Shown here piece by piece: positions 20,860 through 29,784 of a stretch of DNA of 30,855 bases. A program made the translations under genes and the position numbers. How positions within the stretch are numbered: the first letter of the stretch is position 1; each line of letters begins with the position of its first letter. The DNA comes from Morganella morganii. GTDB taxonomy: Bacteria; Pseudomonadota; Gammaproteobacteria; Enterobacterales; Enterobacteriaceae. The DNA lies in assembly GCF_003996855.1 (NCBI RefSeq), contig NZ_NRQY01000002.1, positions 722,734 through 753,588 on the forward strand, read 5' to 3'. The notes under the pieces were generated by a model that was given only the letters and a program-made list of their open reading frames with translations, did no database searches and was not told the DNA's origin.

Positions 20860-20940
20860 GGTGTTCTGTCCTAAACAGATGAATTTATTGCCAGAGATAC
20901 CCGGACGGAAGCCCGGATGATAAACAGGGGTACAACAGAT

Positions 20941-20968
20941 AAAACAGAACCGCCTTCCGGCGGCTCTG
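20941..20968 (-). terminator. Intrinsic terminator of rpsB-tsf
   Basis: On the minus strand CAGAGCCGCC and GGCGGTTCTG (one G-U pair) close a GGAA loop and run into TTTTAT. It lies 12 bases after the tsf stop. Confidence 0.85.
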
Positions 20969-20979
20969 ATATGCAATGA

Positions 20980-21831
20980 TTATTTGCTCATTGCCGCGAC
21001 TTCAGCAGCGAAGTCAGCTTCAGCTTTCTCGATACCTTCACCCACTTCGAAACGGATGAATGCAGTCACGTCTGCTTTGTTTTCTTTCAGCAGGTCGCCG
21101 ACAAATTTGCTTGGTTCCATAACGAACGGCTGACCGGTCAGAGAGATTTCGCCGGTGAATTTATTCATGCGGCCGATAACCATTTTCTCTGCGATTTCCT
21201 GAGGTTTACCAGACTGCATTGCGATATCCAGCTGGATTTGTTTCTCGTGAGCAACAACATCAGCAGGAACATCTTCAGGTTTGGTATATTCAGGTTTGCT
21301 TGCAGCAATGTGCATAGCAATATGTTTGAGCAGTTCTTCGTTTGCACCGGTAGCAGAAACCAGAACACCGATACGCGCGCCGTGCATGTAAGAACCAACC
21401 ATGTCGCCTTCTAAGATAGCAACGCGACGGAAGCTGATGTTTTCACCGATTTTAGCAACCAGTGTAACGCGCTGTTCTTCGAATTTGGCAACGATAGCTT
21501 CTGCATCAGCAGTTTTCTCAGCCATAACGAAGTCCAGGATATCCTGCGCGAATGCCAGGAAACCGGTATCTTTTGCAACGAAGTCTGTTTCACAGTTAAC
21601 TTCGATCAGTGCGCCGAATTTAGCATCTGCACTGATAGCAGATAAGATAACGCCTTCAGCAGCAACGCGGCCTGCTTTTTTCGCTGCTTTTGCCTGGCCG
21701 GATTTACGCATGTTATCGATAGCTAATTCGATATCACCGTTTGCTTCAACCAGTGCTTTTTTACATTCCATCATACCTGCGCCGGTACGTTCACGCAGTT
21801 CTTTTACCAATGCAGCGGTAATTCCAGACAT
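20980..21831 (-). CDS. tsf: Elongation factor Ts
   Basis: EF-Ts is the nucleotide exchange factor that recharges EF-Tu with GTP. The ATG at 21831 gives 283 residues, the E. coli length. The N-terminal UBA-like domain has [15 protein letters not shown], and CETDFVAKD (about residue 80) is the segment that contacts EF-Tu. It is transcribed with rpsB; the long upstream frame to 21885 has no homology and covers a hairpin. Confidence 0.98.
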   Translation of the reverse strand: MSGITAALVKELRERTGAGMMECKKALVEANGDIELAIDNMRKSGQAKAAKKAGRVAAEGVILSAISADAKFGALIEVNCETDFVAKDTGFLAFAQDILDFVMAEKTADAEAIVAKFEEQRVTLVAKIGENISFRRVAILEGDMVGSYMHGARIGVLVSATGANEELLKHIAMHIAASKPEYTKPEDVPADVVAHEKQIQLDIAMQSGKPQEIAEKMVIGRMNKFTGEISLTGQPFVMEPSKFVGDLLKENKADVTAFIRFEVGEGIEKAEADFAAEVAAMSK

Positions 21832-21853
21832 GTGTTTATTTCCTCGATGAGCT

Positions 21854-21872
21854 CGCAGAAACTGTTTCTGCG
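21854..21872 (-). other. Hairpin just before tsf
   Basis: CGCAGAAA and TTTCTGCG pair around three bases about 22 bases before the tsf start, upstream of its ribosome binding site. It may influence tsf translation or mRNA processing relative to rpsB. Confidence 0.4.
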
Positions 21873-21899
21873 GGGAGTTGTTCATATATCAGATGCGTA

Positions 21900-21922
21900 T
21901 AGGGAGCCATGACGGCTCCCTA
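21900..21922 (-). other. Stem-loop in the rpsB-tsf gap
   Basis: TAGGGAGCC and GGCTCCCTA form a perfect nine-base stem with a five-base loop. No T tract follows on the minus strand, so it is better seen as a processing, stability or partial attenuation element between rpsB and tsf. Confidence 0.5.
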
Positions 21923-21974
21923 ACCATTTGCAGCAATACCTGGTTAATAAGAGCGCTCAGAGAGCGGACTCAGA

Positions 21975-22816
<842 letters not shown>

Positions 22817-22961
22817 GTTGAGTTAATTTAAGTTTTCGGCGTCCGGGCAAAATACACGGAATACCGGCGCGCTTTATACCATAAAAGCAGCAGCGACACC
22901 ACATTTTCTTCAGTTTTCATGTCGGCAGTTACCCGCCACCCGCCGGGTTTCCGCGCAATGA

Positions 22962-22990
22962 TTGGCATCCTTTTCTCCGGCTGATAACAT
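22962..22990 (+). promoter_or_regulatory. Sigma-70 promoter candidate of map
   Basis: TTGGCA (22962-22967), a 17-base spacer and TAACAT (22985-22990), with a TG one base before the -10, lie about 66 bases before the map ATG. It is divergent from the rpsB promoter. Confidence 0.5.
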
Positions 22991-23056
22991 ATCGCGACTC
23001 AGTACCAGTTTCCCAAGTAAAGTAACGGGGCATTCCCGGTTCGGATATCAATAATT

Positions 23057-23845
23057 ATGGCAATAACAATCAAAACAGAAAACGACATCACAAAGATGCG
23101 TGTCGCCGGTCGTCTTGCGGCCGAAGTGCTCGAAATTATCGCCCCGCATGTTGTGCCGGGTGTCAGTACCGGTGAACTCGACCGTATCTGCCACGAGCAC
23201 ATTACCGGAAAACAGCAGGCTATTTCCGCCTGTCTCGGTTACCACGGTTTCCCGAAATCTGTCTGTATTTCCGTCAATGATGTGGTCTGCCACGGCATTC
23301 CGGATGAAGACAAGATCTTAAAAAACGGGGATATTGTGAATATCGATGTCACCGTTATCAAAGACGGGTTCCACGGCGACACCTCCGCCATGTTTATCGC
23401 CGGGAAACCGACGATTCAGGGTGAGCGTCTGTGCCGCGTGACACAGGAAAGCCTCTATCTGGCACTGCGTATGGTAAAACCGGGCATTCGTCTGCGGACT
23501 CTCGGCGCAGCTATCCAGAAATTCGCGGAAAGCCATGATTACTCCGTTGTCCGCGACTACTGCGGCCACGGCATCGGCGAAGGCTTCCACGAGGAGCCGC
23601 AGGTGCTGCACTATGACGGCGGCGTGGTGCTGAAAAAAGGCATGGCATTCACCCTCGAACCGATGCTGAATACCGGGGATTACCGGATCCGTACCATGAA
23701 AGACGGCTGGACCGTCAAAACCAAAGATCGTGGTTTATCTGCACAATATGAGCACACGCTGGTTGTCACCGATGACGGCTGTGAAATTATGACACTGCGC
23801 AAAGACGAAGAAAGCACACTTTCCCGCATTCTCGTTGCACAGTAA
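23057..23845 (+). CDS. map: Type I methionine aminopeptidase
   Basis: Map removes the initiator methionine from new proteins with small second residues. The 262 residues compare with 264 in E. coli. The five metal ligands are visible: Asp97 (NIDVTV), Asp108 (HGDTS), His171 (CGHGIG), Glu201 (LEPML) and Glu232 (QYEHT); His79 in VVCHGIPD is the substrate-contacting histidine. The Shine-Dalgarno is weak. The gene is divergent from rpsB, as in E. coli, but is followed by an unrelated gene before glnD. Confidence 0.98.
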   Translation: MAITIKTENDITKMRVAGRLAAEVLEIIAPHVVPGVSTGELDRICHEHITGKQQAISACLGYHGFPKSVCISVNDVVCHGIPDEDKILKNGDIVNIDVTVIKDGFHGDTSAMFIAGKPTIQGERLCRVTQESLYLALRMVKPGIRLRTLGAAIQKFAESHDYSVVRDYCGHGIGEGFHEEPQVLHYDGGVVLKKGMAFTLEPMLNTGDYRIRTMKDGWTVKTKDRGLSAQYEHTLVVTDDGCEIMTLRKDEESTLSRILVAQ

Positions 23846-23856
23846 CAGCCCTGTAT

Positions 23857-23884
23857 TCATGCCCGGCGCACATGCCGGGCATGA
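23857..23884 (+). other. Perfect 11-base stem-loop after map
   Basis: TCATGCCCGGC and GCCGGGCATGA flank a six-base loop 12 bases after the map stop. No T tract follows, so it is not a typical terminator; it may protect the map mRNA end or belong to a palindromic repeat family. Confidence 0.5.
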
Positions 23885-23921
23885 TACCTCCCCGCCGCCG
23901 GGACGCTGAGGAATAGACGGA

Positions 23922-24638
23922 ATGACAACATCCCCCCGGAAATCTGCCTGTATTATTATCAGTATTGTCACACTGGTTCTGCTTATCATGCTGGTGCCGT
24001 TTTATTTCCTGACCAAATCGTCCGGCTGGTGGCAGAAAGAGTTTGTCGCACGCGGGTATGCTGTCGGTGTGCAGATCCACCAGAATATTTATGAGCTGAA
24101 TCTGTTTGATCTGGCCTTTACCAAACCGGTATTTGATCACCAGTCAGTGTATGTCCCGGCCGGCAGTCTCGGCTCCTATTTCACACTGGTTACTTTGTCA
24201 CAACAGTCATTTCCGACCAGGAAAGATATTCTGCTGCCGACGGAAAATCCCTATTTCAACGGACGGATCAGCATTCCGGCCCTGAATATTGATACTGCTG
24301 CACTGGCAACCGGGAGCAGACAATACCTGAATGCCGGGGAAAGCTACCGCATCACCCGTCTGACAGCATCACCTGACCGGGCGCTGTTCAGCTTCAGTAC
24401 CGATGATAACGCACCGGAAATATTGCAGTCTTCCCCGTACCTGAAAGATATTATCAATCAGGGCATTTGCCGCACGGACGGGCAGAGCAACGGCTGCGGG
24501 ATTGCCGAAGATACCTATATTAATCTCAGTGATGTCCTGCATAATTACTTCCGCAGTTGTCTGATCTACCGGGTGGATGACGAAAACAAACGCATTATTT
24601 TACAGTTTATCCCGATGCCCGGCCCCGTGCTGATATAA
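23922..24638 (+). CDS. Unrecognised membrane-anchored, probably periplasmic protein
   Basis: This 238-residue protein has one N-terminal hydrophobic helix (about residues 9-31) after a short basic start, then a soluble region of mixed strands that should lie in the periplasm. Three Cys occur there (183, 192, 213), of which 183 and 192 flank a Gly/Asp-rich loop (GICRTDGQSNGCG) and could form a disulfide. No catalytic motif or known domain is recognised. A GAGGAA site precedes the ATG, and codon use and GC look like the neighbours, so it is a real gene and not recent foreign DNA. It sits between map and glnD, where E. coli has nothing, and is likely transcribed with them. Its role is unknown. 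Confidence 0.8.
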   Translation: MTTSPRKSACIIISIVTLVLLIMLVPFYFLTKSSGWWQKEFVARGYAVGVQIHQNIYELNLFDLAFTKPVFDHQSVYVPAGSLGSYFTLVTLSQQSFPTRKDILLPTENPYFNGRISIPALNIDTAALATGSRQYLNAGESYRITRLTASPDRALFSFSTDDNAPEILQSSPYLKDIINQGICRTDGQSNGCGIAEDTYINLSDVLHNYFRSCLIYRVDDENKRIILQFIPMPGPVLI

Positions 24639-24722
24639 CCCTGCCTGACCGGCAAAAAACTGGTTATTTCCCCGCTGACGCAGTAACCTTGCAGCAGAAC
24701 GCCTCTGCCACAAGGACCCCGT

Positions 24723-27377
24723 ATGGACAATGCCCGGAATACCGCATCAGCCCTGAAACCCGCCTCTCCGTTATCCTTTACCGATGATGATTTGCAGTTG
24801 CCTGTGCTGCGGGAACATCTGGAGCATTACCGCCGCTGGCAGGCGGAGGCCTTCCGCGAAGGTCAGCCGGTTCATACCCTGCTTCTGACCCGCAGTGATT
24901 ATATCGATCAGTTGCTGATCCGCCTGTGGCAGTTCTTCAGTTTTGATGATGTGGCGGATTTCGCCCTGGTGGCGGTCGGCGGTTACGGCCGCCGGGAACT
25001 CCACCCGCTGTCGGATATCGATATTCTTTTACTGAGCAGAACACCACTGCCGGAGACACTCACACCGAAAATCGGTGAATTTATTGCCGTACTGTGGGAT
25101 CTGAAACTGACCGTCGGGCACAGTGTCCGCACCCTGGATGAATGTATCCGCGAAGGACTCGGTGATCTGACTGTCGCCACCAACCTGATTGAATCCCGCC
25201 TTATCTGCGGCACCCTACCCCTGTTCCTGCAATTACAGCGCCAAATCTTTGATGACAGTTTCTGGCCGTCACCGCGCTTTTTTGCCGCCAAACTGGCGGA
25301 GCAGAAAGAACGCCACGCCCGCTATCACAGCACCAGTTATAATCTGGAGCCGGATATCAAAAGCAGTCCGGGCGGGCTGCGTGATATTCACACTCTGCTC
25401 TGGGTGGCGCGCCGTCACTTCGGCACGACGTCTCTGTATGAAATGGCCGGTTCCGGATTTCTGACCGATGCCGAACGGGAAGAGCTGAATGAGTGCCTGG
25501 ATCTGCTCTGGCGTATCCGGTTTGCCCTGCACCTGCCCCTGAGCCGCTATGATAACCGTCTGCTGTTTGACCGCCAGCTCAGTGTGGCAGAGCAGCTAGG
25601 CTATGACGGCGAACGCAATCAGCCGGTTGAGCGGATGATGAAAGCCTATTATCGTGTCACCCGCCGGGTATCTGAACTCAATGAGATGCTGCTGCAACTG
25701 TTCGACGAAGCGATTCTGCATGCCGGGCACCACGACACCCCCAAACCACTTGATAAGGATTTTCAGCTGTACGGCCATCGTATCGGGCTAATCCGCGATT
25801 TGTTGTTCAGTGAGGACCCCGCCGCTATTATGCGGATGTTTTACCGCATGGCCTGCGATGACACCATCACCGGTATCCACTCCGGCACACTGCGCCGGCT
25901 GCGCCTCGCCCGTCGTCACCTCAGCCGCCCGCTGATGGAGTATCCGGAAGCCCGGGAACTGTTTATCGCGATTCTCCGCCATCCGCGCGGTGTGAGCGCC
26001 GCTTTTGTTCCTATGCACCGTCACGGCGTGCTGGGAGCCTATATGCCGCTGTGGGGCAACATTGTCGGGCAGATGCAGTTTGATCTGTTCCATGCCTATA
26101 CCGTGGATGAGCATACGCTGCGGGTGCTGGGAAAAATCGACACATTCGGGCGGGAATCCGAGCGGGTGAATCATCCGGTGTGTGTGGACGTTTATCCGAA
26201 ACTGCCGCAGCCGGAACTGCTGCGCCTGGCAGCACTGTTCCACGATATCGCCAAGGGCAGACAGGGCGACCATGCTGTTCTCGGAGCGGCAGATGCACGG
26301 GTGTTCTGTGAATATCACGGCCTGAACGAAAAAGATACGGATCTGGTCAGCTGGCTGGTGGAAAAACACCTGCTGATGTCGGTGACCGCACAGCGTCGCG
26401 ATATTCAGGACCCGGAAGTTATCCGTACTTTTGCCGCTGAAGTGCAGAGCACAGAGCGGCTCCGTTACCTTATCTGCCTGACCGTTGCCGATATATGGGC
26501 GACCAATGCCTCACTCTGGAACGGCTGGCGGCGCAGTCTGCTGCGTGAGCTGTTTATCAGCACAGAGAACCAGTTATTACGCGGTGTGCATAATAAACCG
26601 AATCTGCGCCAGCGTATCCGCCATCACCGCGACCGTGCACTTGCCCTGCTGCGCCAGGAAGGTGCCGATGAGCAAAAACTGAATCAGTTCTGGTCGCGCT
26701 GTCACGCGGACTATTTTCTGCGCCATACCCCGGAACAACTTGCCTGGCATGCCGGAGCGCTGCTGAAAAATGATATGGCATCCCCGCTGATCCTGATCAG
26801 TAATCAGCGCAGCCACGGCGGCAGTGAAACTTTTATCTGGTGTGACGACCGCCCGTCCCTGTTTGCCTCTGTGGTCAGCGAGCTGGATCGCCGCAATCTC
26901 AGTGTTCAGAATGCGCAGATTTTTACCAACCGCGATAATATGGCGATGGATTCCTTTGTGGTGCTGGAGCCGGACGGCAAACCGCTCGCCGCCGACCGCC
27001 ATAATACCATCCGTAAAGCACTGGCCGGGGCGGTCACCACGGATTATGTGCCGAATCACCGCACGCGGACTGCGCCCGCCAAACTGCGCCATTTTGATGT
27101 GCCGACACGGGTAAAATTTGTCCATAATAAACGCGGCCTGCGCAGTTACATGGAATTATATGCTTTGGATAAACCCGGTCTGCTGGCACAGGTCGGTCAG
27201 ATTTTTGCCGGACTCGGGCTTCAGCTGCACGGGGCACGTATCACCACAACCGGCGAAAAAGTCGAGGATATTTTTATTCTGACGGATAAGGATAATAAAG
27301 CGCTGGATAAAAATATTCAGGAAGAACTGACTGAGCGGTTGACAAAAGCCCTCAATTCAAAGGATAAAACAGAGTAA
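24723..27377 (+). CDS. glnD: Bifunctional PII uridylyltransferase/uridylyl-removing enzyme
   Basis: GlnD senses glutamine and adds UMP to, or removes it from, the PII proteins GlnB and GlnK, setting glutamine synthetase activity and Ntr gene expression. The nucleotidyltransferase motif [15 protein letters not shown] is at 86-100. The HD hydrolase domain has [13 protein letters not shown] at about 503-515. Two ACT domains that bind glutamine begin at about 700 and 808. The 884 residues compare with 890 in E. coli. AAGGAC precedes the ATG. All expected domains are intact. Confidence 0.98.
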   Translation: MDNARNTASALKPASPLSFTDDDLQLPVLREHLEHYRRWQAEAFREGQPVHTLLLTRSDYIDQLLIRLWQFFSFDDVADFALVAVGGYGRRELHPLSDIDILLLSRTPLPETLTPKIGEFIAVLWDLKLTVGHSVRTLDECIREGLGDLTVATNLIESRLICGTLPLFLQLQRQIFDDSFWPSPRFFAAKLAEQKERHARYHSTSYNLEPDIKSSPGGLRDIHTLLWVARRHFGTTSLYEMAGSGFLTDAEREELNECLDLLWRIRFALHLPLSRYDNRLLFDRQLSVAEQLGYDGERNQPVERMMKAYYRVTRRVSELNEMLLQLFDEAILHAGHHDTPKPLDKDFQLYGHRIGLIRDLLFSEDPAAIMRMFYRMACDDTITGIHSGTLRRLRLARRHLSRPLMEYPEARELFIAILRHPRGVSAAFVPMHRHGVLGAYMPLWGNIVGQMQFDLFHAYTVDEHTLRVLGKIDTFGRESERVNHPVCVDVYPKLPQPELLRLAALFHDIAKGRQGDHAVLGAADARVFCEYHGLNEKDTDLVSWLVEKHLLMSVTAQRRDIQDPEVIRTFAAEVQSTERLRYLICLTVADIWATNASLWNGWRRSLLRELFISTENQLLRGVHNKPNLRQRIRHHRDRALALLRQEGADEQKLNQFWSRCHADYFLRHTPEQLAWHAGALLKNDMASPLILISNQRSHGGSETFIWCDDRPSLFASVVSELDRRNLSVQNAQIFTNRDNMAMDSFVVLEPDGKPLAADRHNTIRKALAGAVTTDYVPNHRTRTAPAKLRHFDVPTRVKFVHNKRGLRSYMELYALDKPGLLAQVGQIFAGLGLQLHGARITTTGEKVEDIFILTDKDNKALDKNIQEELTERLTKALNSKDKTE

Positions 27378-27414
27378 ATTCATCAAAGCACCAGATAAAA
27401 GGAAACTAACACCG

Positions 27415-28239
27415 ATGCAGCAATTACAGGCCATTATTGAATCCGCCTTTGAAGATCGCGCCGCTGTGACACCAGCCACCGCCACTCCTGCACTGCGTGA
27501 CGCAGTTAATCAGGTGATTGAGTTACTGGACTGCGGAAAACTGCGGGTCGCTGAAAAAATCGGCGGTACCTGGGTGACACATCAGTGGCTGAAAAAAGCA
27601 GTGCTGCTCTCTTTCCGTATCAGTGACAATCAGGTGATGGACGGGGCTGAATCCCGTTATTTTGATAAAGTTCCGATGAAATTCGCGGATTACGACCAGG
27701 CGCGTTTTGAGCGCGAAGGGTTCCGTGTGGTGCCGCCTGCGGCTGCCCGCCGGGGTGCATTTATCGCCCGCAATACTGTGCTGATGCCGTCTTATGTCAA
27801 CATCGGTGCATATGTGGATGAAGGCACGATGGTGGATACCTGGGCGACGGTCGGCTCCTGTGCCCAGATCGGGAAAAATGTGCATCTCTCCGGCGGTGTC
27901 GGCATCGGCGGGGTGTTAGAGCCGTTACAGGCCAATCCGACCATTGTCGAGGACAACTGCTTTATCGGCGCACGTTCCGAAGTGGTGGAAGGGGTGATTG
28001 TGGAAACCGGTTCGGTGATCTCCATGGGCGTGTATATCGGCCAGAGCACCAAAATCTATGATCGCGAAACCGGCGAAGTTCACTATGGCCGTGTCCCGGC
28101 AGGCTCCGTTGTTGTCTCCGGCAACCTGCCGTCAAAAGATGGCCGTTACAGCCTCTATTGTGCGGTGATTGTCAAAAAAGTGGATGAAAAAACGCGCGGC
28201 AAGGTCGGAATTAATGAATTGTTACGCACCATAGACTAA
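27415..28239 (+). CDS. dapD: Tetrahydrodipicolinate N-succinyltransferase
   Basis: DapD succinylates tetrahydrodipicolinate in the succinylase branch of lysine and meso-diaminopimelate synthesis. The 274 residues equal E. coli. A helical N-terminal domain is followed by a left-handed beta helix of hexapeptide repeats ([36 protein letters not shown]). It has an AAGGAAA site 10 bases before the ATG, follows glnD by 37 bases and ends at an intrinsic terminator. It is the last host gene before the prophage. Confidence 0.98.
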   Translation: MQQLQAIIESAFEDRAAVTPATATPALRDAVNQVIELLDCGKLRVAEKIGGTWVTHQWLKKAVLLSFRISDNQVMDGAESRYFDKVPMKFADYDQARFEREGFRVVPPAAARRGAFIARNTVLMPSYVNIGAYVDEGTMVDTWATVGSCAQIGKNVHLSGGVGIGGVLEPLQANPTIVEDNCFIGARSEVVEGVIVETGSVISMGVYIGQSTKIYDRETGEVHYGRVPAGSVVVSGNLPSKDGRYSLYCAVIVKKVDEKTRGKVGINELLRTID

Positions 28240-28245
28240 TCTCAG

Positions 28246-28274
28246 AAATAGCGGATAATAACTCCGCTATTTTT
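28246..28274 (+). terminator. Intrinsic terminator of dapD
   Basis: AAATAGCGGA and TCCGCTATTT pair around a seven-base loop, ending in a short T run (TTTTC), directly after the dapD stop. Confidence 0.85.
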
Positions 28275-28372
28275 CACTCCAACCACACATTTTATTCCAC
28301 ATTTATCATATAGTTACCTAAAAATACGATAAGTAAAAGAATATAAAAAGAATATCCAGTTAGAATATTTTC

Positions 28373-28395
28373 GGCTAACACTTAGAGTGTTAGCC
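28373..28395. repeat. Perfect inverted repeat in the AT-rich prophage border
   Basis: GGCTAACACT and AGTGTTAGCC are separated by three bases. No T tract follows on either strand. It could be a terminator-like hairpin, a protein-binding operator or part of the attachment region. Confidence 0.5.
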
Positions 28396-28454
28396 TCCCT
28401 CCTTTACGCCCTTCACTCAAATAATTCTTCACTAAAACATTGCAATCGCCTCCA

Positions 28455-28490
28455 TTGCTGTATATAAATATACTGTATAAATAAACAGTT
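28455..28490 (+). promoter_or_regulatory. LexA box and promoter of the DinI-like gene
   Basis: The SOS box reads CTG (28473-28475), ten AT bases, CAG (28486-28488), with the flanking TA and TT of the extended 20-base consensus. It overlaps a promoter with TTGCTG at 28455-28460 and TAAATA at 28478-28483 (17-base spacer). The box lies about 25 bases before the DinI-like ATG, so LexA should repress this pair until DNA damage. Confidence 0.82.
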
Positions 28491-28513
28491 ATTTTCAAAA
28501 TGGAGAACCTACT

Positions 28514-28759
28514 ATGCCACGCATTGAAATTCTCTTTGATAAAGAGAACAAACAAAAACCCTCTGAAAAAGTTCGAGATGCATTACGTGAACAAGTGCTG
28601 AAAAAAATTGGTGACAAATACGGGCAGTTAAACGTTCGTGTGGCACTCAGTTCATCACAATCCATGATGATCACCGGCACCAAGAATGCCGATGAAACTG
28701 AGGAAATTAATGAAATTATCCAAGAAATCTGGCTTGATGATACGTGGGTACCTGCATGA
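28514..28759 (+). CDS. DinI-family SOS regulator (phage type)
   Basis: DinI proteins bind RecA filaments and tune cleavage of LexA, UmuD and phage repressors; phage members such as Tum act as SOS-induced antirepressors. The 81 residues begin MPRIEILFDK, the first strand of the DinI fold, followed by a long basic helix, a strand pair around NVRVALSSS, the short SMMITGT strand and an acidic C-terminal helix (ETEEINEIIQEIW) that in DinI mimics DNA. A GGAGA site and a LexA box lie upstream. It overlaps the next gene by four bases (ATGA). Confidence 0.88.
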   Translation: MPRIEILFDKENKQKPSEKVRDALREQVLKKIGDKYGQLNVRVALSSSQSMMITGTKNADETEEINEIIQEIWLDDTWVPA

Positions 28760-29037
28760 AAAATAACCCAAAAGAGAGTAACTGCGGTGATTTTCTCCCG
28801 CAAGTCACTAATGCTCGTGTTGCGACAGATAGCCCGTACGAAATTTTGATCATGGAAATCGAATTTAAAGACACAAGCTTTAATCTCGAAACACACGAAT
28901 TAGAAGAAACAACCAGAACTCCCCAGCGTACATACCTGTCATGGGACGTTGCAGAACGGTTGCACGCTCAGTTGAGCGATTACCTCGAAAGAACCGAGCA
29001 CGACTACCCAGAAGCGGTGAAAAAATATTTAATGTAG
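28756..29037 (+). CDS. BssS-like small protein
   Basis: The ATG at 28756 overlaps the stop of the DinI-like gene (ATGA), so I prefer it over the ATG at 28744; this gives 93 residues. The layout (a short lead-in, TDSPYEILIMEIEF, a variable loop, then TYLSWDVAERLHAQLSDYLERTE) resembles the BssS (YceP) family, described in E. coli as affecting biofilm formation; the family assignment is from memory and only moderate. Homologues beside phage DinI genes are common. It should be SOS-induced with its partner. Biochemical function unknown. Confidence 0.65.
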   Translation: MKNNPKESNCGDFLPQVTNARVATDSPYEILIMEIEFKDTSFNLETHELEETTRTPQRTYLSWDVAERLHAQLSDYLERTEHDYPEAVKKYLM

Positions 29038-29055
29038 CCGCTGTCCCAAAACAAG

Positions 29056-29081
29056 AAGCCGCATACCGCGGCTTTTTTTTT
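29056..29081 (+). terminator. Intrinsic terminator of the SOS gene pair
   Basis: AAGCCGC and GCGGCTT pair around five bases and are followed by a long T run (nine T in total from 29073). Confidence 0.92.
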
Positions 29082-29222
29082 GTCTTTGCTTCGCAACCAA
29101 ATACGTTGCCGCCGAGGGATTTTAAATTCATTGCTTATTATATAAATATCAATTAGTTAATATATGTATTCACAATAAGATGAATATACCACCCCTATAC
29201 AAATCATATAAATAGAGACGAT

Positions 29223-29263
29223 ATCATGATGATATTGTGAAGATTTTAAGCCATCATCATGAT
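29223..29263. repeat. Inverted repeat with T tract at the invertase scrap
   Basis: ATCATGATGAT (29223-29233) and its complement ATCATCATGAT (29253-29263) are 19 bases apart and seven T follow on the plus strand. It could be a weak AT-rich terminator or leftover structure behind the invertase gene. The AT-rich 29082-29222 before it shows no gene. Confidence 0.4.
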
Positions 29264-29355
29264 TTTTTTGAGGCTGGGAAATACCGGTAAATCGTCGATA
29301 CCCCCACGCCATAAATAATTGCCAGCTGCTGCCGAGAATACCCTTTATCCAGCAG
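29257..29355 (-). pseudogene. C-terminal remnant of a Hin-family DNA invertase
   Basis: The minus strand encodes LLDKGYSRQQLAIIYGVGVS followed by TIYRYFPASKKS and a stop. This matches the DNA-binding helix-turn-helix end of Hin (RLLEKGHPRQQLAIIFGIGV then STLYRYFPAS) almost residue for residue, from memory. Only about 33 codons remain: the serine-recombinase catalytic domain is absent and no start codon is present. Similarity stops about five bases before the tfa stop codon at 29360. Such invertases normally sit behind tail fibre genes and flip them; this copy cannot be active. Confidence 0.85.
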
Positions 29356-29359
29356 GGGC

Positions 29360-29782
29360 CTACACCACCGGCTTCACCGGCCAGATAATATCCGGGGCGG
29401 TGGATACGTCCACTGCCTCCAGTTCGTCCAGATAATCCAGCCAGGCGATTAAGCGCGCCTTTTCATCATCTTTGATGCGACCAAGTGCCAGTTTCGTCCG
29501 GAGCATTTCTGTTTCGGTGTGGACTTCGGCAATCAAAGCCTGTTTTTGTGATTCGGCAATAGCAACACACTGCTCATGTGTCAGCGGAGGGACATCAACC
29601 CACACAGGATTACCTTTTTTATCCGAACCCATCATTTTACCTTCAGGCGGGTTCCTGAAAGATGCAAAGACTTCCTCTGTAATTTCAACGCCGGACTCCG
29701 GCCACATGCCCGCATTTTCATATTCCTGCTTCATGGCTACGGGGTAGAACGCATTCGTTTTTTTATCAAAAATATATTTCAT
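29360..29782 (-). CDS. tfa: Phage tail fibre assembly chaperone (Tfa family)
   Basis: Tfa-type chaperones help trimerise or cap the distal tail fibre, and some stay on the fibre tip. The ATG at 29782 (MKYIFDKKTNAFYPV) has AGGACG in front and lies two bases after the tail fibre stop; the 140 residues fit the family. A short N-terminal segment with NPVWVDVPPLTHEQ, a central helical part (about 70-120) and the typical ending APDIIWPVKP are visible. The stop is followed almost at once by the invertase scrap. Confidence 0.88.
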   Translation of the reverse strand: MKYIFDKKTNAFYPVAMKQEYENAGMWPESGVEITEEVFASFRNPPEGKMMGSDKKGNPVWVDVPPLTHEQCVAIAESQKQALIAEVHTETEMLRTKLALGRIKDDEKARLIAWLDYLDELEAVDVSTAPDIIWPVKPVV

Positions 29783-29784
29783 GT

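Noticed and set aside
25788..26369. Minus-strand frame of about 193 codons opposite glnD
   Set aside because: It mirrors the conserved HD-domain region of glnD and has no independent support.
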